NCBI RefSeq assembly: GCF_000981385.1 | Contig: NZ_LATZ01000112.1 | Span: 1-64,000 of the forward strand | DNA length: 64,000 nucleotides | Reading direction: 5' to 3' | Source: Bacillus sp. SA1-12 | GTDB taxonomy: Bacteria; Bacillota; Bacilli; Bacillales; Bacillaceae | Shown: piece after piece, positions 35,013 through 43,136 of the stretch | How the letters are laid out: the number at the start of each line of letters is the position of its first letter | Numbering within the stretch: the stretch's first letter is position 1 | Made by a program: the position numbers and the translations under genes | The notes under the pieces: generated by a model | Database searches by the model: none | What the model saw: the letters and a program-made list of their open reading frames with translations, nothing else | What the model was told of the DNA's origin: nothing

Positions 35013-35751
35013 GTGCATCCCCTCCTAATAAAGAAAGAGTATCGATAATCTTTTGGAAAAAGGCTTGGCGATGGTCACCACGGTGAATCTCCGAATAGAA
35101 TTTTCCGTCACGAATAAAGACAACCCGATTACAGTAGCTGGCAGCTTGTGGATCATGTGTGACGAGCATCATGGTCGTCCGCTCATTTTTATTTATCGAT
35201 TCAAGCATTTCCATTACATCCTTGGAAGACTTGGAATCAAGATTTCCCGTTGGTTCATCCGCTAATAACAGCTTAGGTGAATGAATCATCGCTCTGGCAA
35301 CAGCTGCTCTTTGCGCTTGTCCTCCGGATATTTCATAGATCCGTTTTTTCATAATCCCGGTAATCCCTAATTTTTCTGCAATTTCATTGGCTTTTCCCTT
35401 CATTTCCTTTACTTTTTTCCCGTCCAATGTTAAGGGCAGGACAATGTTTTCTTCTACTGTTAAGGTATGAAGCAAATTAAAGTCCTGAAAGACAAAACCT
35501 AATTCACGGCGACGAAACTTTGCTAACTCCTCTTTTTTTAATGTATGTGGGTTATTTCCGTTGATCAAAATCTCTCCTGTTGTCGGCTCATCAATAGTAG
35601 CAATCATGTTTAGCAGTGTGGTTTTTCCGCTTCCAGATGGTCCCATGATTCCTACAAATTCGCCTGATTCAATTGTTAAATCAATATCCGTTAATGCCCG
35701 GTAAGCGATCTTTCCTTCATAAATCTTACTCACTTGTTTTACGTTTAGCAT
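34987..35751 (-). CDS. Bce-type ABC transporter ATPase
   Basis: 254 residues. Walker A GPSGSGKTT, Q-loop (FVFQDFNLL), ABC signature SGGQAQRAAVARA, Walker B LLLADEPTGNLD and H-loop VTHDP are all intact, in the LolD/MacB/BceA subclass. It powers the permease encoded next to it. The ATG at 35751 has AAGGAG 8 bases upstream (a GTG directly before it is the alternative). The gap to the kinase gene holds a promoter with a response-regulator box. Confidence 0.93.
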   Translation of the reverse strand: MLNVKQVSKIYEGKIAYRALTDIDLTIESGEFVGIMGPSGSGKTTLLNMIATIDEPTTGEILINGNNPHTLKKEELAKFRRRELGFVFQDFNLLHTLTVEENIVLPLTLDGKKVKEMKGKANEIAEKLGITGIMKKRIYEISGGQAQRAAVARAMIHSPKLLLADEPTGNLDSKSSKDVMEMLESINKNERTTMMLVTHDPQAASYCNRVVFIRDGKFYSEIHRGDHRQAFFQKIIDTLSLLGGDAHDLSPIRV

Positions 35752-35835
35752 CACAAGTTCTCCTTTCCATTCCTTTGACTTGTGATAAGTATAGCCTCTC
35801 TTTAATCTTCAAAAAATCGATTATTCTTTCACTTT

Positions 35836-35853
35836 CCTTACATCGTTGTAAGG
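35836..35853. promoter_or_regulatory. BceR-like response-regulator box before the ABC genes
   Basis: CCTTACA-TCGT-TGTAAGG is a perfect 7+4+7 inverted repeat that fits the TNACA-N4-TGTAA box bound by BceR-type regulators. It overlaps the kinase stop codon. A -10-like TATACT (minus strand, 35794-35789) lies 41 bases downstream with no good -35, as in activator-dependent promoters. Confidence 0.8.
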
Positions 35854-36839
35854 TTTTGTGTCGTTCCAAAAATGATGCGAAAAGTTGAGCCCTCTCCAAC
35901 CTTTGATTCAAGCTCAATGCGATGTCTCAGGTGTTCGCATGCTTCCTTCGTTAAATACAGACCCATACCTGTTGATTCTCTGAATTTCCTTCCATTATCC
36001 CCTGTATAAAATGGGGCAAAGACACGACGCTTGTCCGCTTCTGGAATCCCAACGCCATAGTCCTTTACTTCTAAAACGACCTCACCGGCCTTTTCGTAAA
36101 TCGAAATGTCGATCTTATTACTCTTACCTTTCGAATACTTGACCGCATTATTGATCAGCTGCGAAAGGATAAAGAACATCCATTTTTCATCTGTTTCTAC
36201 AGTGATATCTGTTTTTTGCTGGAGGAGATGGGGGTACACCTTGTTGCGAATATAGAACCGTTTATTTTCACCATTTACTTCATTCACCATTTTAGACAAT
36301 TTTACAGGCTTGATATGAAAATCCTGTTCGATGGTTCGAAGTCTTGCCATATAAAGGATCGTATTTAAGCCGGTTTTCATGCGATCCGTCTCTTCACGAA
36401 TACTTGATGAGTCAGGTTCATCCAAATTTTGCGCGATCAGCTCAATGACAGAAAGCGGTGTTTTCATCTGATGGACCCATTGGTCCATAAACTTCAAATG
36501 CTCTTCCTGTTTGGACTCCAACGCTTTAATCTTTGTTTGATAAAGCTTATACTGATCCTTTAATAGCTGATCAAGCGCCACAGATATCGGGGAAGGCTCA
36601 GTTGTTTGGAAGGAATCGTCAAGGGAATCAAGTGAGTTCGTCAGCCTCATATAAAACTGACGTCGACTCAAATAGCGGTAAACAAGGTAGCCCGTGAGAA
36701 AGACCAGGCCGAGAAAGATTGCATAGAGGGCTGGTAGCAGATGACGGTAGCCATCAAGCCAATAAATGCCTAAAATCACAAAAAAATGAATCACATGTAC
36801 AGCAATTAACAATACATGCTCTTTAAGGAATAACCTCAT
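35838..36839 (-). CDS. Bce-type intramembrane-sensing histidine kinase
   Basis: 333 residues. Two closely spaced membrane helices at the N-terminus (LLIAVHVIHFFVILGIYWL and LLPALYAIFLGLVFLTGYLVY) leave almost no extracellular part, the hallmark of intramembrane-sensing kinases that read their ABC transporter partner. The phospho-accepting His is H123 in WVHQMKTPLSVI, and the ATPase has N (LINNAVKYS), G1 (DYGVGIPEAD) and G2 (STGMGLYL) boxes. I prefer the ATG at 36839 (GGAG upstream, family-like MRLFLKEH start) to one at 36860 that overlaps the regulator gene. Confidence 0.9.
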   Translation of the reverse strand: MRLFLKEHVLLIAVHVIHFFVILGIYWLDGYRHLLPALYAIFLGLVFLTGYLVYRYLSRRQFYMRLTNSLDSLDDSFQTTEPSPISVALDQLLKDQYKLYQTKIKALESKQEEHLKFMDQWVHQMKTPLSVIELIAQNLDEPDSSSIREETDRMKTGLNTILYMARLRTIEQDFHIKPVKLSKMVNEVNGENKRFYIRNKVYPHLLQQKTDITVETDEKWMFFILSQLINNAVKYSKGKSNKIDISIYEKAGEVVLEVKDYGVGIPEADKRRVFAPFYTGDNGRKFRESTGMGLYLTKEACEHLRHRIELESKVGEGSTFRIIFGTTQNLTTM

Positions 36840-36853
36840 TTCTCTCCTGCCTT

Positions 36854-37543
36854 TCACCATGTCACATTCAACCGATAGCCCGCACCCCGAACAGTTTCAA
36901 CTGCTCCAGGAATTCCAACTGCTTCAAGCTTTTTACGCACTCGTGTAATATTCACATTTAACGTATTTTCATCGACATAAACCTGTTCATCCCATAGCTT
37001 TTCCAGGAGGTCTTCACGACCGGCTACACGAGGATAGCGTTCTAGTAAACTTTCAATAATATCCGCTTCTTTTTTTGATAACTGGACGGTTTGGTCACGA
37101 AAGGACAATTCCAATCTTTCCGGGTATAGCTTTAACCCCTCCACTTCTAATACTCGTTCCTGGGCCTGTGCTGCATATTCGCCGTAAGCACGACGAAGCT
37201 GACTGCGAATTTTCGCCATGACAATTTCAGGATGAAACGGCTTTGTGATAAAATCATCACCGCCATTCTCCAGCGCCATCACCTGATCCATCTCCCCTAC
37301 CCGTGCGGAAATAAAAATAACCGGACAGATCGATTCCTTCCGGATTTGCCGGCACCAGTAATAGCCATCATAGCTAGGAAGATTGATATCTAATAGAACA
37401 AGGTCTGGTTTTTGTTGACCAAATTCTACCATGACATTATCGAAACGTTTGACGATGATGGCTTTGTAGCCATATTTCACGATATAGGATTGCAGGTGCT
37501 CCGCAATTTTCGGATCATCCTCAATAATCAACACTGTTTGCAT
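36854..37543 (-). CDS. Bce-type OmpR-family response regulator
   Basis: 229 residues. The receiver domain has D9/D10 and the phosphorylated D52 (LVLLDINLP) and the conserved Lys (FITKPFHPE). The C-terminal OmpR/PhoB winged helix (ENTLNVNITRVRKKLE...VETVRGAGYRLN) binds DNA. Together with kinase, ATPase and permease it makes a self-contained peptide-antibiotic response module like B. subtilis BceRSAB or YxdJKLM. It should bind the box at 35836-35853 and perhaps the weaker one at 37612-37628. Confidence 0.93.
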   Translation of the reverse strand: MQTVLIIEDDPKIAEHLQSYIVKYGYKAIIVKRFDNVMVEFGQQKPDLVLLDINLPSYDGYYWCRQIRKESICPVIFISARVGEMDQVMALENGGDDFITKPFHPEIVMAKIRSQLRRAYGEYAAQAQERVLEVEGLKLYPERLELSFRDQTVQLSKKEADIIESLLERYPRVAGREDLLEKLWDEQVYVDENTLNVNITRVRKKLEAVGIPGAVETVRGAGYRLNVTW

Positions 37544-37568
37544 CCTCTCACTCCTCTGTCTCTAGAAA

Positions 37569-37628
37569 ATTATGCCATACAATGGAAATGATTTCAAAAC
37601 AGATATGAAAGCTTACACGACTATAAGG
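37569..37628 (-). promoter_or_regulatory. Promoter of the Bce-type two-component genes with degenerate box
   Basis: On the minus strand TTGAAA (37597-37592), 17 bases, then CATAAT (37574-37569) is a good sigma-A promoter. Just upstream, 37612-37628 carries CTTACA-CGAC-TATAAGG (plus strand), one base from the 35836 box core, so weak autoregulation is possible. Confidence 0.65.
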
Positions 37629-37897
37629 AATTAGTAGTGATTAACTTTATGTTAATAAAAACGAAAAGAACAGGAATCTTCAATAGGAGCTGAATCCTGT
37701 TCTTATCATAAGGGTCTTATTGTAAACTTTGTTGCTGTATACAATGTAGTGCGGAGTGGTTAATTGCAGAGGGTTTCTGAAAAAAGATTATAAAATAGCT
37801 TTTGCTAAGACATTCAACGTTTTTATAAAATCATTAGCGTAAAGCCGATTGCTACTATAATAATGAATCCTTCAAAAACTTACAGCATCAAGCAAAT
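37629..37897. other. Intergenic region with a hairpin
   Basis: No gene. AAGAACAGGA (37666-37675) and TCCTGTTCTT (37695-37704) form a 10-bp perfect stem that could end leftward transcription from the YitT-like gene or rightward read-through. Confidence 0.5.
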
Positions 37898-38737
37898 CTA
37901 CGCTTTTTCAACCGAAAATCCTCCGCCAATGACGTCGCGAACTTCATGAACAACGACAAAGGCATTGGCATCAACCGCACGAACAAGCTGTTTTAATTTA
38001 GCTAGCTCCTGGCGGTTAATCACAACATAGAGTACTTCCTTGTCCGAACCAGTATAAGCCCTCTTTGCATTAAAAACAGTCACGCCACGGGCTAAAGATA
38101 AGGTAATCTGTGTAGAAATTTTATCAGCAGAGCTGGAAATAATGGTGACAGCCTTTTGTGAATCCAATCCCTCAAGAACAAGATCGATCACCTTAGCCCC
38201 GACGAATACGGCAACTAATGTATACATGGCTTTTTCTTGGCCAATGACATAGACAGAGCCTGCAATCATGATAAGGTCTATGATCAGAATGGTTCTGCTA
38301 AGACTCCACCCAAAATAATAATGCCCGAGTCTTGCCAGAATTGCTGTACCTCCCATTGCACCTCCTGCTCGAAAGACCAGACCAAGCCCGCCTCCTACGA
38401 ATACACCGGCAAATAAGGCAGCTAATAAAGTATCTCCACCCAATGACTCTCCCCAGCCTTCTGTTAAATAGAGAAAAAAGGAGGAGAAAACAGTCGCTAA
38501 TAAGGTAAAAAGAATTGTCTTTTTATCAAGCAGCTTGTAGCCAAGCGCAAACAATAATCCATTTAAGATAAGGTTGACGATTCCCGGAGACCATTCCAAA
38601 AGATAATAGACAATGATGGTGATTCCAATGATGCCACCTTCAGATAGCTTATTGGGGATGGCAAAATAGTTTATTCCCAATGCATAAATAAAAGAGCCAG
38701 CAAGAAGCATGGCTATTTTTTGTATAAATAGATTCAT
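37898..38737 (-). CDS. YitT-family membrane protein (DUF161/DUF2179)
   Basis: 279 residues. About five or six membrane helices of the YitT type occupy the first ~190 residues (FIYALGINYFAIPNKLSEGGI, FVGGGLGLVFRAGGAMGGT), followed by a soluble DUF2179 domain (residues about 200-279, DKISTQITLSLARGVTVF). B. subtilis has several paralogs (YitT, YpjC, YqfU, YvjA). The function is unknown; a transport role is assumed. The GGNA-like motif GGAMGG is intact. Confidence 0.88.
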   Translation of the reverse strand: MNLFIQKIAMLLAGSFIYALGINYFAIPNKLSEGGIIGITIIVYYLLEWSPGIVNLILNGLLFALGYKLLDKKTILFTLLATVFSSFFLYLTEGWGESLGGDTLLAALFAGVFVGGGLGLVFRAGGAMGGTAILARLGHYYFGWSLSRTILIIDLIMIAGSVYVIGQEKAMYTLVAVFVGAKVIDLVLEGLDSQKAVTIISSSADKISTQITLSLARGVTVFNAKRAYTGSDKEVLYVVINRQELAKLKQLVRAVDANAFVVVHEVRDVIGGGFSVEKA

Positions 38738-38821
38738 AGTAATAACCTCGCAAACATCCTATAACAAGTAAAGAAAGGACAAGATAATAATAGCCATCTC
38801 ATTACCTTGTCTTTTTTGTGT

Positions 38822-39538
38822 TTATTTTAAGATAAATTTATAGCCTTCACCAATAATATACTGTTTCCCAATATGAACCGGTCGGTTATGTTCATCAAAA
38901 ATGACCGTATCCATATAAAAGAGCGGCTCTCCGGTTGCAACCTCAAGCAATTCCGCTTGATCTTCTGTTGCCCGGACAATTTCCAACGAAAGCTCGCCAG
39001 AATGGGATGGTTTTATTTGGTGTTTTTCTTCAAGTGTTTGGTATAAAGATGTCTCTAAATTCTCACTAAGAAGAAAATGGTAGTTTTTATAGGAAAAATA
39101 ATTATTCTCAAGCATAACGGGTGAGTCACCGCCATACCTCACTCTTTGGATATACACCATCGCATCATTTTCATCAAGTTGAAGCTTTTCTTGATCTTTT
39201 GGTGTTGGCTGAATAATTTCCTTTTTTATCACCTTACTGCCCGCTTTTAACCCATTTGCTTTACAAGCATCTGAAAAGCTTAGAAAGTGAACAATCTTTC
39301 GTTCAATCTTTGGCTTGCTGACAAATGTACCCTTTCCTTGCTTTTTGATGAGGTATCCCTCTTCAACAAGCTCAAGAATCGCCTTTCTCACCGTTATTCG
39401 GCTAATTTTATGACTCTCACTCAATTCAATTTCAGTAGGGATTTTTTCTCCATATTTTAACTGACCGTTTAAAATGGAACTTCGAATCGATTCCTTTAAT
39501 TGTACATATAATGGAACTTTATCATCTTGTCTTAACAT
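38822..39538 (-). CDS. GntR/HutC-family regulator, probably of the frl genes
   Basis: 238 residues. An N-terminal GntR winged helix (LKESIRSSILNGQLKYGEKIPTE, ISRITVRKAILELVEEGYL, KQGKGTFV) is joined to a UTRA effector domain (residues about 90-235) that usually binds a sugar phosphate. It lies 109 bases downstream of the FrlC-like gene and near frlB, so it is the likely counterpart of B. subtilis FrlR (YurK), which represses frl. Its probable operators are the palindromes at 40563-40728. Confidence 0.82.
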   Translation of the reverse strand: MLRQDDKVPLYVQLKESIRSSILNGQLKYGEKIPTEIELSESHKISRITVRKAILELVEEGYLIKKQGKGTFVSKPKIERKIVHFLSFSDACKANGLKAGSKVIKKEIIQPTPKDQEKLQLDENDAMVYIQRVRYGGDSPVMLENNYFSYKNYHFLLSENLETSLYQTLEEKHQIKPSHSGELSLEIVRATEDQAELLEVATGEPLFYMDTVIFDEHNRPVHIGKQYIIGEGYKFILK

Positions 39539-39647
39539 AATTTCACCTGTCTTATTGGATAATAATTCTATTATAATGCTTTCTTGTTCGTTGTCTCAAC
39601 CTAAGGGGTTCTGATAAGCTCCAAAATTCATACGCCAGGAAGATCAT

Positions 39648-40481
39648 TTAAACGAAATAACAAGACAACGCTTCGAACGATCTTTCCATTGCAGCATCTG
39701 GTTGCTGGACATATTGATAAGAGGTATATTCGAGAGAAAGATAACCTTTGTAGCCAGCCTTATGTAATTGATTGATATAAGTTTCTAACGGTAACACTCC
39801 GTCACCCCATACGAGATGGCCTTCCGGTTTTCCATCAATAAAATGAATATGAACGATTTCATCCTTCATAAGGGTAAAATAATCAGTGAAATCCTCTCCT
39901 GCTAATGCCATCGGAATGGTATCAATCATTCCTTTAAGATTTGGATGGTTTACCTGTTCTAGCATCCATTTTAGCTGGGAAGCGTTATGAATCAGATTTG
40001 TTTCCATTCTTGTGAGAGGCTCCAGAGCCAAGGTTATATCCAATTCGGTGGCAAATTGAGCAAGTATTTGCAAAGATTCTTCTGAGCGCTTCCAAGCTTC
40101 ACCAACAGCTTCGTTTTCATACCCCCAGCCTGGTGTGACTAAAAGAAGCGGCGAATCTAATTCTTTTGCTGCATAGGCTGATTTTTTAAAATATTTAAGA
40201 ATTCTTTCACGAATATCTGCCTCTTTTGCTGCGATATTAATTGGGTAAACACATTGTTCAGGTGTAAAGCATATGACGGATAGATCTCGGTGCTCGATCT
40301 CCTTTTTAACCTCCCTTATCTCATGAAGACTCATATTTTCAACATAGAAATGTGGAGATGCCCCCCAAATCTCAATATTCTTAATTTCGTAACGCACCAT
40401 GGAATCCAAGAAATAGCGAAAAGGATAATGCTTGTAGTGAAAATTCATTCCGGTAACTTTAGATCTCGATAGTTTACCCAT
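39648..40481 (-). CDS. FrlC-like sugar isomerase/epimerase
   Basis: 277 residues, an AP-endonuclease-type TIM barrel (sugar phosphate isomerase/epimerase family). Similarity to E. coli fructoselysine 3-epimerase FrlC is best at EIWGASPHFY, the metal-site Glu in LEPLTRMETN, HIHFIDG and the C-terminal Glu in YLSLEYTS. FrlC converts psicoselysine to fructoselysine. B. subtilis lacks frlC. The neighbouring frlB supports a fructosamine role. GGGGAG precedes the ATG. It is divergent from frlB across 279 bases. Confidence 0.78.
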   Translation of the reverse strand: MGKLSRSKVTGMNFHYKHYPFRYFLDSMVRYEIKNIEIWGASPHFYVENMSLHEIREVKKEIEHRDLSVICFTPEQCVYPINIAAKEADIRERILKYFKKSAYAAKELDSPLLLVTPGWGYENEAVGEAWKRSEESLQILAQFATELDITLALEPLTRMETNLIHNASQLKWMLEQVNHPNLKGMIDTIPMALAGEDFTDYFTLMKDEIVHIHFIDGKPEGHLVWGDGVLPLETYINQLHKAGYKGYLSLEYTSYQYVQQPDAAMERSFEALSCYFV

Positions 40482-40562
40482 TTTATAACTCCCCTCTTAA
40501 GCTATAAAAATATGTAGATCATCCAAAAAAGAAAAGAGCACATGATTTGCATTTTTTGATAA

Positions 40563-40728
40563 TATAACATTATATTATGTTATAAGTCAATTAGGTCTTT
40601 AGAGTTGAGATATTCCCTCCTACTTTGCAAGATTTAGCACTTTCTAGCAAAATATGACGATAAGAAAATGATTGACAGAAACTTAAAAACAAAATAACAT
40701 GATGTTATATAACGTATTACATCGTTAT
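40563..40728. promoter_or_regulatory. Palindromic operator array between frlC-like gene and frlB
   Basis: Three inverted repeats share ATAACAT/ATGTTAT-type half-sites: TATAACAT-6-ATGTTATA (40563-40584), ATAACAT-G-ATGTTAT (40694-40708), and ATAACG-8-CGTTAT (40709-40728). They flank both divergent start regions and suit a GntR-family dimer. Assignment to the GntR gene at 38822 is inference. Confidence 0.7.
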
Positions 40729-40760
40729 AGCTTAATTAAGATTGAAGGAGGCAAAAAAGA

Positions 40761-41747
40761 ATGGTACATTCTCAAAAAGCGATGAATGCTCAAGTTGGCA
40801 AGGTGTTAGATTTTCTAAAGGGCCGTTCGATAGATCATGTTTATTTTGTTGCATGCGGCGGATCCTCTGCTGTTATGTATCCAAACAAATACATAATGGA
40901 TCGTGAAGCGAAGTTTATTTCCTCAGATGTATATAGTTCCAATGAATTTATTCACCGAAATCCCAGAAAGCTTGGAGAAACCTCCCTTGTCGTCCTATGC
41001 TCAATGTCTGGTACAACTCCTGAAACCGTGGAAGCTGCTTCATTTGCAAGAAGGAAAGGCGCAGTAACTGTCGGTTTTACAAATGAAGAAGGTTCACCTT
41101 TAGCACGTGAATCACAATTTGTTGTGAAATATGAATGGGGTGAACAAGCTGATGCAATGGATACAAATCTAGGAACCCTTTATCAGCTCACAATGGGTGT
41201 GTTACATGTGTTAGAAGGCAACGAAAAATATGAAAAAATGCTAACCAGTCTGGCAAATTTGCAAAAAGTTTTTGAGAATGCAGCGAAACAATATGAAGCT
41301 GGTGCTCAACAATTTGCTGCTGATTTTAAGGATGAGAAAGTGATCTATACGATGGCAAGCGGCGCTAATTATGGAATCGCTTACTCCTATGCAATTTGTA
41401 TCTTAATGGAGATGCAATGGATCCACTCAAATGCGATTCACTCAGGTGAGTATTTCCATGGACCATTTGAGATAATCGACAAAGATACACCTTTCATTAT
41501 TTTACTGGGTCTAGATGAAACACGACCGTTAGATGAACGGGCGTTGGCATTCTCGAAACGATATTGTGAAAAACTTGTCGTCTTAGATGCAAAGGAACTT
41601 GATGTAGCTGGAATTGATTCGGAGTTAAAGGGTTATATTGCCCCCCTTGTTCTGAATTATGTACTTCGAAAATATGCCGAACGTTTGGCAGACGTACGTA
41701 ACCACCCACTTTCGAAAAGAAGATATATGTGGAAGGTTGAGTATTAA
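40761..41747 (+). CDS. frlB: Fructosamine-6-phosphate deglycase FrlB
   Basis: 328 residues, the same length as B. subtilis FrlB, with long shared stretches (FVACGGSSAVMYP, TMASGANYG.AYSYAICILMEMQW, YFHGPFEIID, and the terminal SKRRYMWKVEY). It has two SIS domains. It splits fructosamine 6-phosphates (6-phosphofructose-alpha-amino acids) into glucose 6-phosphate and the free amino acid, salvaging Amadori products. In B. subtilis the frl operon also has an importer and the kinase FrlD; neither is next to this gene, so kinase and uptake must come from elsewhere. GGAGG lies before the ATG. Confidence 0.93.
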   Translation: MVHSQKAMNAQVGKVLDFLKGRSIDHVYFVACGGSSAVMYPNKYIMDREAKFISSDVYSSNEFIHRNPRKLGETSLVVLCSMSGTTPETVEAASFARRKGAVTVGFTNEEGSPLARESQFVVKYEWGEQADAMDTNLGTLYQLTMGVLHVLEGNEKYEKMLTSLANLQKVFENAAKQYEAGAQQFAADFKDEKVIYTMASGANYGIAYSYAICILMEMQWIHSNAIHSGEYFHGPFEIIDKDTPFIILLGLDETRPLDERALAFSKRYCEKLVVLDAKELDVAGIDSELKGYIAPLVLNYVLRKYAERLADVRNHPLSKRRYMWKVEY

Positions 41748-41882
41748 TCCTTTGTACACCTATTAGAGTTGCCTCAATTGGATGATTCGTTCAGATACAG
41801 AGGAGAAAATCTACATTACACATAAAAAATCGTTCATTTAAAAAACAATAGAAACTATAATATCATAAACAGTTGCACAATA

Positions 41883-41914
41883 AAACGCTTGGAGTTAAAT
41901 TCCAAGCGTTTTTT
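41883..41914 (+). terminator. Terminator of frlB
   Basis: AAAACGCTTGGA pairs with TCCAAGCGTTTT and is followed by more T residues. Confidence 0.88.
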
Positions 41915-42032
41915 CATTTTTCATTTGTTCTATAAGTAAGCACCCGTTCATGTAAGTAAAAGTATTCATATACTCTTTTTTCTCTTATTAAATTAGCTTT
42001 TTTATCGAATCAAACGTTCTAAATAAGTTCAT

Positions 42033-42275
42033 CTATCCATTTGTTTGGTCTTGATCGTCACCTTCACTTTGATATTCAAGTAAATCCCCTGGCTGACAGT
42101 CCAGAGCCTTACAAATCGCCTCTAAAGTTGATAATCGGATCGCTTTTGCCTTACCATTTTTCAATATAGAAAGGTTAGCCATTGTTATTCCAACCCTCTC
42201 CGAAAGTTCTGTTACACTCATTTTCCTTTTAGCCAGCATCACATCAATATTGATAATAATCGCCATATTATTCAC
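42033..42275 (-). CDS. YozG-like XRE-family repressor (copy 1)
   Basis: 80 residues, almost entirely one Cro/CI-type helix-turn-helix (MLAKRKMSVTELSERVGITMANLSILKNGKAKAIR begins the fold). It starts one base after the stop of the DUF2975 gene and forms a two-gene operon with it. Copy 2 at 44095 is nearly identical through the HTH and differs only at the tail. The pair matches B. subtilis yoaS-yozG. It may repress its own promoter. Confidence 0.88.
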   Translation of the reverse strand: MNNMAIIINIDVMLAKRKMSVTELSERVGITMANLSILKNGKAKAIRLSTLEAICKALDCQPGDLLEYQSEGDDQDQTNG

Positions 42276-42276
42276 C

Positions 42277-42777
42277 TCAGACCGTTAAATCATTTTCTGA
42301 TTTTATATCAATCGCTTCTTTTAAAAGCTTTTGAAGAACAGCAGCAAAGACTGCGATCACCATTGAAGCACCAATAATGACTAATCCGATGACGATGAGA
42401 CCTGGTGCGTCATCCCACTCCGCGATGATATATACGAATGGCAGGGCTACCACATATAAGCCGCTGATTGTGATGGCACAGTTTTTTATTTTCTTTAGAG
42501 CTCTTACAGATAATTCCGAGAACGCTTGGTTCTTGTCAATATAACTTAATAGTCTTAATGTCTGAAACAATGCAACATAAAACGGTATCGTCGATCCATA
42601 CATAATAAGTAAAAGGCCAAATACCACATAGGCTAACTGTGAACCATTAGCTGCTTGTTCAATTGCTTCACTCGCTATCTGAGGCAATAAAAATATACAC
42701 AAAGCAAGAATCGGAAGGCCAATAAAGAAAACAGCGACCTTTAAAAATAATGTTGAAACTTGTTTCATTGAGAGCAC
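42277..42777 (-). CDS. YoaS-like DUF2975 membrane protein (copy 1)
   Basis: 166 residues with four predicted membrane helices (VAVFFIGLPILALCIFLLP, YVVFGLLLIMYGSTIPFYVALF, CAITISGLYVVALPFVYII, LIVIGLVIIGASMVIAVFAAVL). The family usually occurs beside a small XRE regulator, as here. Its function is unknown; a membrane partner that controls or senses for the regulator is possible. The last 20 residues are identical to copy 2. The promoter is at 42801-42829. Confidence 0.86.
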   Translation of the reverse strand: MLSMKQVSTLFLKVAVFFIGLPILALCIFLLPQIASEAIEQAANGSQLAYVVFGLLLIMYGSTIPFYVALFQTLRLLSYIDKNQAFSELSVRALKKIKNCAITISGLYVVALPFVYIIAEWDDAPGLIVIGLVIIGASMVIAVFAAVLQKLLKEAIDIKSENDLTV

Positions 42778-42800
42778 CTCACTTATTTATTGTCAAATTG

Positions 42801-42833
42801 AATTTATCACATAATTTATCGATTTACAATAAA
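42801..42833 (-). promoter_or_regulatory. Promoter and conserved box of yoaS/yozG copy 1
   Basis: TTGTAA (42829-42824), 17 bases, TAAATT (42806-42801) on the minus strand. A 20-base box overlapping the -35 (42814-42833, TTTATTGTAAATCGATAAAT) is identical in copy 2 while the flanks differ, so it is a likely operator for the XRE proteins. Confidence 0.7.
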
Positions 42834-42896
42834 TTATTATCCTTTTTTATTATATTTTTGTTGTGATAAATTATACAATTTCATTTTAGACAAAAT

Positions 42897-42926
42897 AAAA
42901 AAGCATTCCTCTTAGATAGGAATGCT
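42897..42926 (-). terminator. Terminator of the YoaT-like gene
   Basis: AGCATTCCT pairs with AGGAATGCT and T6 follows on the minus strand. A similar hairpin stands at the same place next to copy 2. Confidence 0.8.
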
Positions 42927-43136
42927 CGATAACTCTAAACTATTAAATCTTCATTTGCTATCTGATTAAATACATTCATTCACAATTCATACCTTTATTT
43001 ATAAGGAAAAACAACAAATTCCAGAGTTGGTTTTTCCAATTAATTTAATACGGTATTTTGTTTGCAATTAGAACTAACTTTAACCTAAAACTTTATTTAT
43101 TCCAATGCTAAGAATTTTAAAAAAGATTTATAGCAT

